Positions 59,846 through 64,000 of a DNA stretch of 64,000 nucleotides are shown piece after piece. The DNA lies in the NCBI GenBank assembly GCA_948099385.1, contig CANUEZ040000113.1, positions 10,118,501 to 10,182,500 on the forward strand, in the 5' to 3' direction. The notes under the pieces are model-generated. The model saw only the letters and a list, made by a program, of their open reading frames with translations, did no database searches and had not been told where the DNA came from. The first letter of the stretch is position 1. Every line of letters starts with the position of its first letter. This stretch comes from Fasciola hepatica (taxonomy: Eukaryota > Platyhelminthes > Trematoda > Plagiorchiida > Fasciolidae). Position numbers and translations under genes: made by a program.

Positions 59846-59943
59846 TTGCACAGATAGTCGAAAGTGTCTTGGATATTCGACGATATAACTTCCGAAGAAT
59901 CACCTTTTGATTCTAAAAGTGGATTGTTCGTCCATACTAGCTC
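59846..59943 (-). CDS. putative internal exon, unknown protein
   Basis: The exon follows an excellent acceptor (TTCTGATTTTTTTCAG) and ends before GTAGAG. It encodes ELVWTNNPLLESKGDSSEV and SNIQDTFDYLC with no stops, leaving two bases. It joins in phase to the exon at 59566-59734. I do not recognise the protein. Confidence 0.45.
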
Positions 59944-60891
59944 CTGAAAAAAATCAGAAAAGTCTTCTGTTTTTCCTAGATTAAGATGTTTATGGGGAAC
60001 GTGTTGCATCTTCCACAAAACCTTCTTCCCCCAACACCACTTCATTTGCAAGAACAGACCATGAATAAAGGGGAAGATTTCGATCAATGTCCATGAAAAA
60101 AGCGTACTCCTTGTCATACCATCATGTTATCGCGTTTAAATTAGTGCTCATTTTACCTGGTCACGGGTCAAATCAGTAACATCGTCACAAAAGCAGTATG
60201 AACGTTTATGGGGGCCAGGCTCATATGACTCCGATATCCAAGCCATGCACTACAATTACACGTAGTTTTCTGTTCTCGAGCCTACGATCAACCAGAAACT
60301 CGGTATTCAGCGGCGAGAGAAAGTTTTTCTCTAAACGTGTTTGTGTACTTTCGGTCTCGTTCTGTCACGTACACTTACAATCGAAATTACTATACAGCAA
60401 ACCGCACTTGAAAGGATCAGCACTCATTCTTCAGTTAAAAAACCACATGGGGTAAATTTTACCTCCAAGATTCTGCTAATCATTCATTTTGGGCCTTTAA
60501 CTTAATTTTGACCCTCAGGCTACAGACAAGATTATCAGGATGCACAGGATCAGATTACTCCAACCAACTGGAGGATACTGCAGAATGAGCACAACATTTC
60601 ATATAATTAAACATTTTCTACTTCACTTTGGCGTAATATACGAAGCAGGAACACAGTCTCATACCGAATAAAACCATTTGCCGTTGAAATGTCGATAATA
60701 CGATAAGCCGAGGAAATCGGCTCTGAATAAACTGTCATCGTGGTGTTATTCAAACCAGTCAGCCCCAGGTATCAATAGTGCCACCGCTACCGGTCGCTGT
60801 TCCCAGTTGGCACCCTCCAATCAGCCACCAGTCCTTCTTTGGAATAGTGTTATATTATTTTATAGTGGGCGTGAAGTAAATAATAAGTTAC

Positions 60892-61281
60892 TTATGAATG
60901 GAAAAATTATTTGTGTCGTTCAACTCTAACTGAATGTCTGTCACGTGAAGGACGTAGGATTCACCCATAGTTTTATCTGCAACATTTGTTAGAAAACCGT
61001 ACATTTGGGGTCGCAAATTCTGCTGAGAAGCCAACCAGATTGCTGATCTAGCTAACGAAGTGGACACCCGGTCATGTGCAAATAGGAGAAAAAACAAAAT
61101 GCGTACGATATGACGGGTTTTTACCATTTGAAAAGAAGTTACACGATGGATCACTAATTCGAGTTTGCTTGTCCAACTTGACAAATGAGGATTTGACGAA
61201 CTGAATAGCTGTACCATTTGTTTGGATTCCAGCTTGTCTGATGTTACCGTTTTAAGCAGCATGTATAGAAATTTCACCTTC
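60892..61281 (-). CDS. putative exon, unknown helical protein
   Basis: This is the longest open segment of the minus-strand set, 390 bases between CAACCTCAG and a GTAACT donor. The peptide (KVKFLYMLLKTVTSDKLESK, ILFFLLFAHDRVSTSLARSA, QNLRPQMYGFLTNVADKTM) suggests an all-helical repeat-like region. A possible internal donor (GTAAAA at about 61125) means the exon may be shorter. Its phase does not match the exon at 59846, so another exon probably lies between. No family can be named with confidence. Confidence 0.42.
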
Positions 61282-62359
61282 CTGAGGTTGGGTGCATTTC
61301 CAGTGAGTGCAATCTGCATTTATTGTGTATATTTTCGAAGGAAAAAGAACCAAGTTGATCGTTTCGAAAGCGTATCCGATTATTTCATTCAAGCCAATAT
61401 TCTAGCTTCAACAACAGCGCCCACAACTAGAATAATCACTTTCGAGATTGAGTTGAAGATTTATCCGGTGATTTCAAGAAGTTGTTAAATGGAACTGAAA
61501 AAGTGGCGGCTTCATTTTTCAATGGAACACAATGGTCGGTAGCTTCATCCTCATAGTTCACCCCATTAGTCAGCTGCCCGCCTGTCACTATAGCAAAATA
61601 CTGACCGTTGTTACCACCCGCCTTGCCAATTTCATTTTAGGCCTAAATGGCACGGACTTCAGTCACGTGTCATGTCATGGTCGTGAACACAAATGGATCT
61701 GGTGGATCGCAAGTGGAGAGCTGTGTTCGCCGTGTGAGTTTACACGGTGGAAACGGTAAGGATACAACTGTATTCCCCAACCAGTGCGTGTTCAACCCAA
61801 AAACCGATGCGTGGGCACGGAAAATCTCCGCCCGTTGATCTAATGGTTGACGCAGAAAAATCTCTCTCATGCGCGTACACGCCAACGCATGCACAGGCTA
61901 ACTCATTCTTAGGAATAGTCGAAGAGCTGGAGTGGAACATAGGCTTCGAACTTCAAGTTTTTTTCCAACAAATTCTGTTGCTCAACGAGTCGAATGTGTT
62001 GTGAGATCCGATAATGTGTGCAAACGAGACCAGTATCGAACATGAATGACCCTCAAGCTCGGTAGCGATACATAGTTGCGTTCATTCGGTCCGAAATTGG
62101 TTTGCACGGTCGATAAACTTGTAATGGACTGAAGTCTGATCCGTTTTTCTGTGATCATGACAGCTGAGAATAGGTAAACGTCATTGTAGAAACTATCCCA
62201 GTTTATTGAGCTGTCACTTTAGGAGAAGCTTAGCCTCACTAGCCTTACCCAAGATATAGGCTATATACTGCCACGGGTTGCAGGAAGAATCCCAATGGAA
62301 TATCCGTGTACTATCGTAAATTCGTAGTTCTGTATGACAGCATGAAAACGTATATATCA

Positions 62360-62417
<58 letters not shown>

Positions 62418-64000
62418 AATGGCACTGACTTAGATGAGCAATCAAGAGCAACAGTACAGAAAGTGCCATCAAAACAGACCACTCAGCAAGGAGTCAAACG
62501 AAGGTGTAGCGCAGCACGGTCAGGGTGCAGACAGTAAATCAAGAAGTTTCCCAGCTAGAATGAAATGATTGCTTCAGTCACAGTGCAAAAAAATATTGTG
62601 CGATTATGATATGAAGAAAAAAATTGCCACTATCTTAGTACAATTTCTCTACCTGGAAAACGACGAAATAGACATCTGTCAATGTGAACGAATAAGCTTG
62701 TTAACAGGTCTGTTTGTACCGCGTGTGTACACAATGGACTAACATTACAGGGAGCAAGCGGTGGGGATGTGGTCGGGAGTTCGAGTCTCCGGTGCGCGGC
62801 TTTTATGCAGGAGTGAGACCTTCAGCAAACGTTCCTTAGAATTGAAATGTCAGTCCTGGAATACCAGAGTCAGGGATATAAAGGTAGACTGTTCTGGCAA
62901 TATGTATCATAAAAAATTGAATATCAACTAAGATGCTGCAATGGAAAACAGGGAAAAAAGGTCATGCGTTTTGACGGCGCACAAATTACGAAAGTGGTTC
63001 ACAGTCATTTTACCAAACTGTTCTTTTTCTGCAACCCAAACGCCTCCTAAGTTAGCCCGTATTTGAAAACGCAAGAGAACGTAAGAAATTGGAATTTCGT
63101 TTACAGATGCATAAAGAATAAGAAAAAAATAACGAGGAATTACGAGACCATTCTATTTCTGCTAATCACGTGCTGCTCAAATTGACCACCCTTAGCCTGC
63201 TTGTACAAAAACATCATTTTCAGGCATTTTTTTCGACCCTTAATAAACCTGCTTCCAGTTTATTTCGTTTTTACCCTGTTATATGAGGTTTTCATTCTTT
63301 GATCGTCTTTGGCTTCCGCAAACAGACTTGAGTGTTTTTAACATTAACAAGTCATGATGATTTGTTTTGTTTTGTTTCACTTCCCAGAACATATCCGCAA
63401 CTTACAAACATTCATCTTCAATGATCTGTAACCAAATCGTGTACTCTTTACCCCATTTATAACAATTGAATCAGATAGGGCTATTTTATTCCGCCTTTTT
63501 GAGCCGACTAAATTAACTGGACGGCTTTTCACCTTTATCACGAGCAAATTGTGGGAAATGGATCGGTCTTAGAGGCTCCCATGAATAGCCACCACCTTCA
63601 CTAAATATCACCTTACTAGATCACAATTTGTGAAGGCATTTGAAACACATGGTTTACTCCAAGCGCCGACAACCAACACACTAAATTAAAATGGCTATTG
63701 TAGAAGAATGATGCAGCATACCAAAAAGTACTTGGATCAGAATACTAGAATCATGTCTGACGAGAATACGTTCGTGTAAGCAGAATGAGTACAACAATTC
63801 GAATACCTAATGTAACTAAAATTTATGCGCACAATCAAATTCAGTGAATGTATGCTGGAGACATTTACGATGGAAGCAGATTAAGTTGCCAGTTTCGGAG
63901 TTTTTCAAGTAAAAGCTATAATATAATATGCACCACAGTAGCATAAGTGACCAGTGATTATATCTTTTTGCTTAGACCTGTAGAAATATTTAGTAATAGT
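61282..64000. other. no recognisable gene except a microsatellite
   Basis: Open frames on both strands overlap at 61532-62004 without a domain signature. A pol III B-box-like word (GAGTTCGAGTCTCC) occurs at 62777-62790 without a clear A box. The remainder is AT-rich. Confidence 0.4.
62362..62412. repeat. (AT)n microsatellite
   Basis: About 25 uninterrupted AT units. Confidence 0.95.

Noticed and set aside
60888..61319. Naming the helical exon as part of a large lipid-transfer protein
   Set aside because: The helical pattern loosely recalled that family, but the order of neighbouring exon peptides did not fit and no diagnostic residue could be pointed to.
62777..62790. B-box-like word GAGTTCGAGTCTCC suggesting a tRNA or SINE
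   Set aside because: No acceptable A box at the right distance and no cloverleaf pairing could be made.
1..64000. CRISPR array, bacterial operon or phage genes
   Set aside because: No regularly spaced short repeats occur, and coding is in eukaryotic exon and retroelement form throughout.

Overview
The window looks like repeat-rich, intron-bearing DNA of a flatworm, most likely a digenean trematode (fluke). It holds decayed retroelements of four kinds: Penelope-like elements (PLE) with a GIY-YIG endonuclease domain, BEL/Pao, Ty3/gypsy, and an RTE-type LINE resembling the SR2-like elements of schistosomes. It also holds a split rhodopsin-family GPCR, GT-AG introns and long (AT)n arrays. The lineage is inferred from remembered family resemblance, not from a search. 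There is no bacterial or phage gene organisation, rRNA operon or CRISPR array.

Layout. 0-4.3 kb: possible exons on the minus strand and a diverged direct duplication (about 335-1110 and 1810-2620) carrying one of them. 4.4-7.7 kb: a short dispersed repeat, a decayed TM1-TM2 GPCR fragment, and a fuller class A GPCR whose 5' part has a one-base frame break in a G5 run and whose TM6-TM7 exon lies at 7284-7741. 9.2-12.3 kb: two PLE copies; the first has its 5' part inverted, as expected from twin priming.

11.2-31.2 kb: a 10 kb segment is present twice in tandem (11212-21215 and 21218-31183). The breakpoint lies inside the reverse transcriptase of the second PLE. Each unit carries the 3' half of that PLE, an (AT)n array, and two BEL/Pao remnants facing each other, whose RNase H/integrase-coding parts form an inverted repeat. 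The copies are almost identical inside but clearly diverged at their right edge and in one patch of the inverted repeat.

33.2-35.7 kb: an RTE-type LINE with endonuclease and RT. 37.5-40.2 kb: PLE fragments with an intervening stretch that contains the 4.4 kb repeat. 44.4-46.9 kb: further PLE 3' ends and a 5' PLE fragment. 55.6-57.3 kb: a decayed Ty3/gypsy pol. 48.7-61.3 kb, minus strand: a series of open segments with plausible splice sites, two pairs of which join in phase. These may be exons of one or two host genes that I could not name; the gypsy element lies between them.

All retroelement coding regions show stops, frameshifts or lost catalytic residues, so none looks autonomous. The only candidate host functions are the GPCR and the unnamed minus-strand exons. 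Long stretches (7.7-9.2, 12.4-13.9, 19.7-21.2, 31.2-33.2, 40.2-44.4 and 61.3-64 kb) hold nothing I can name.
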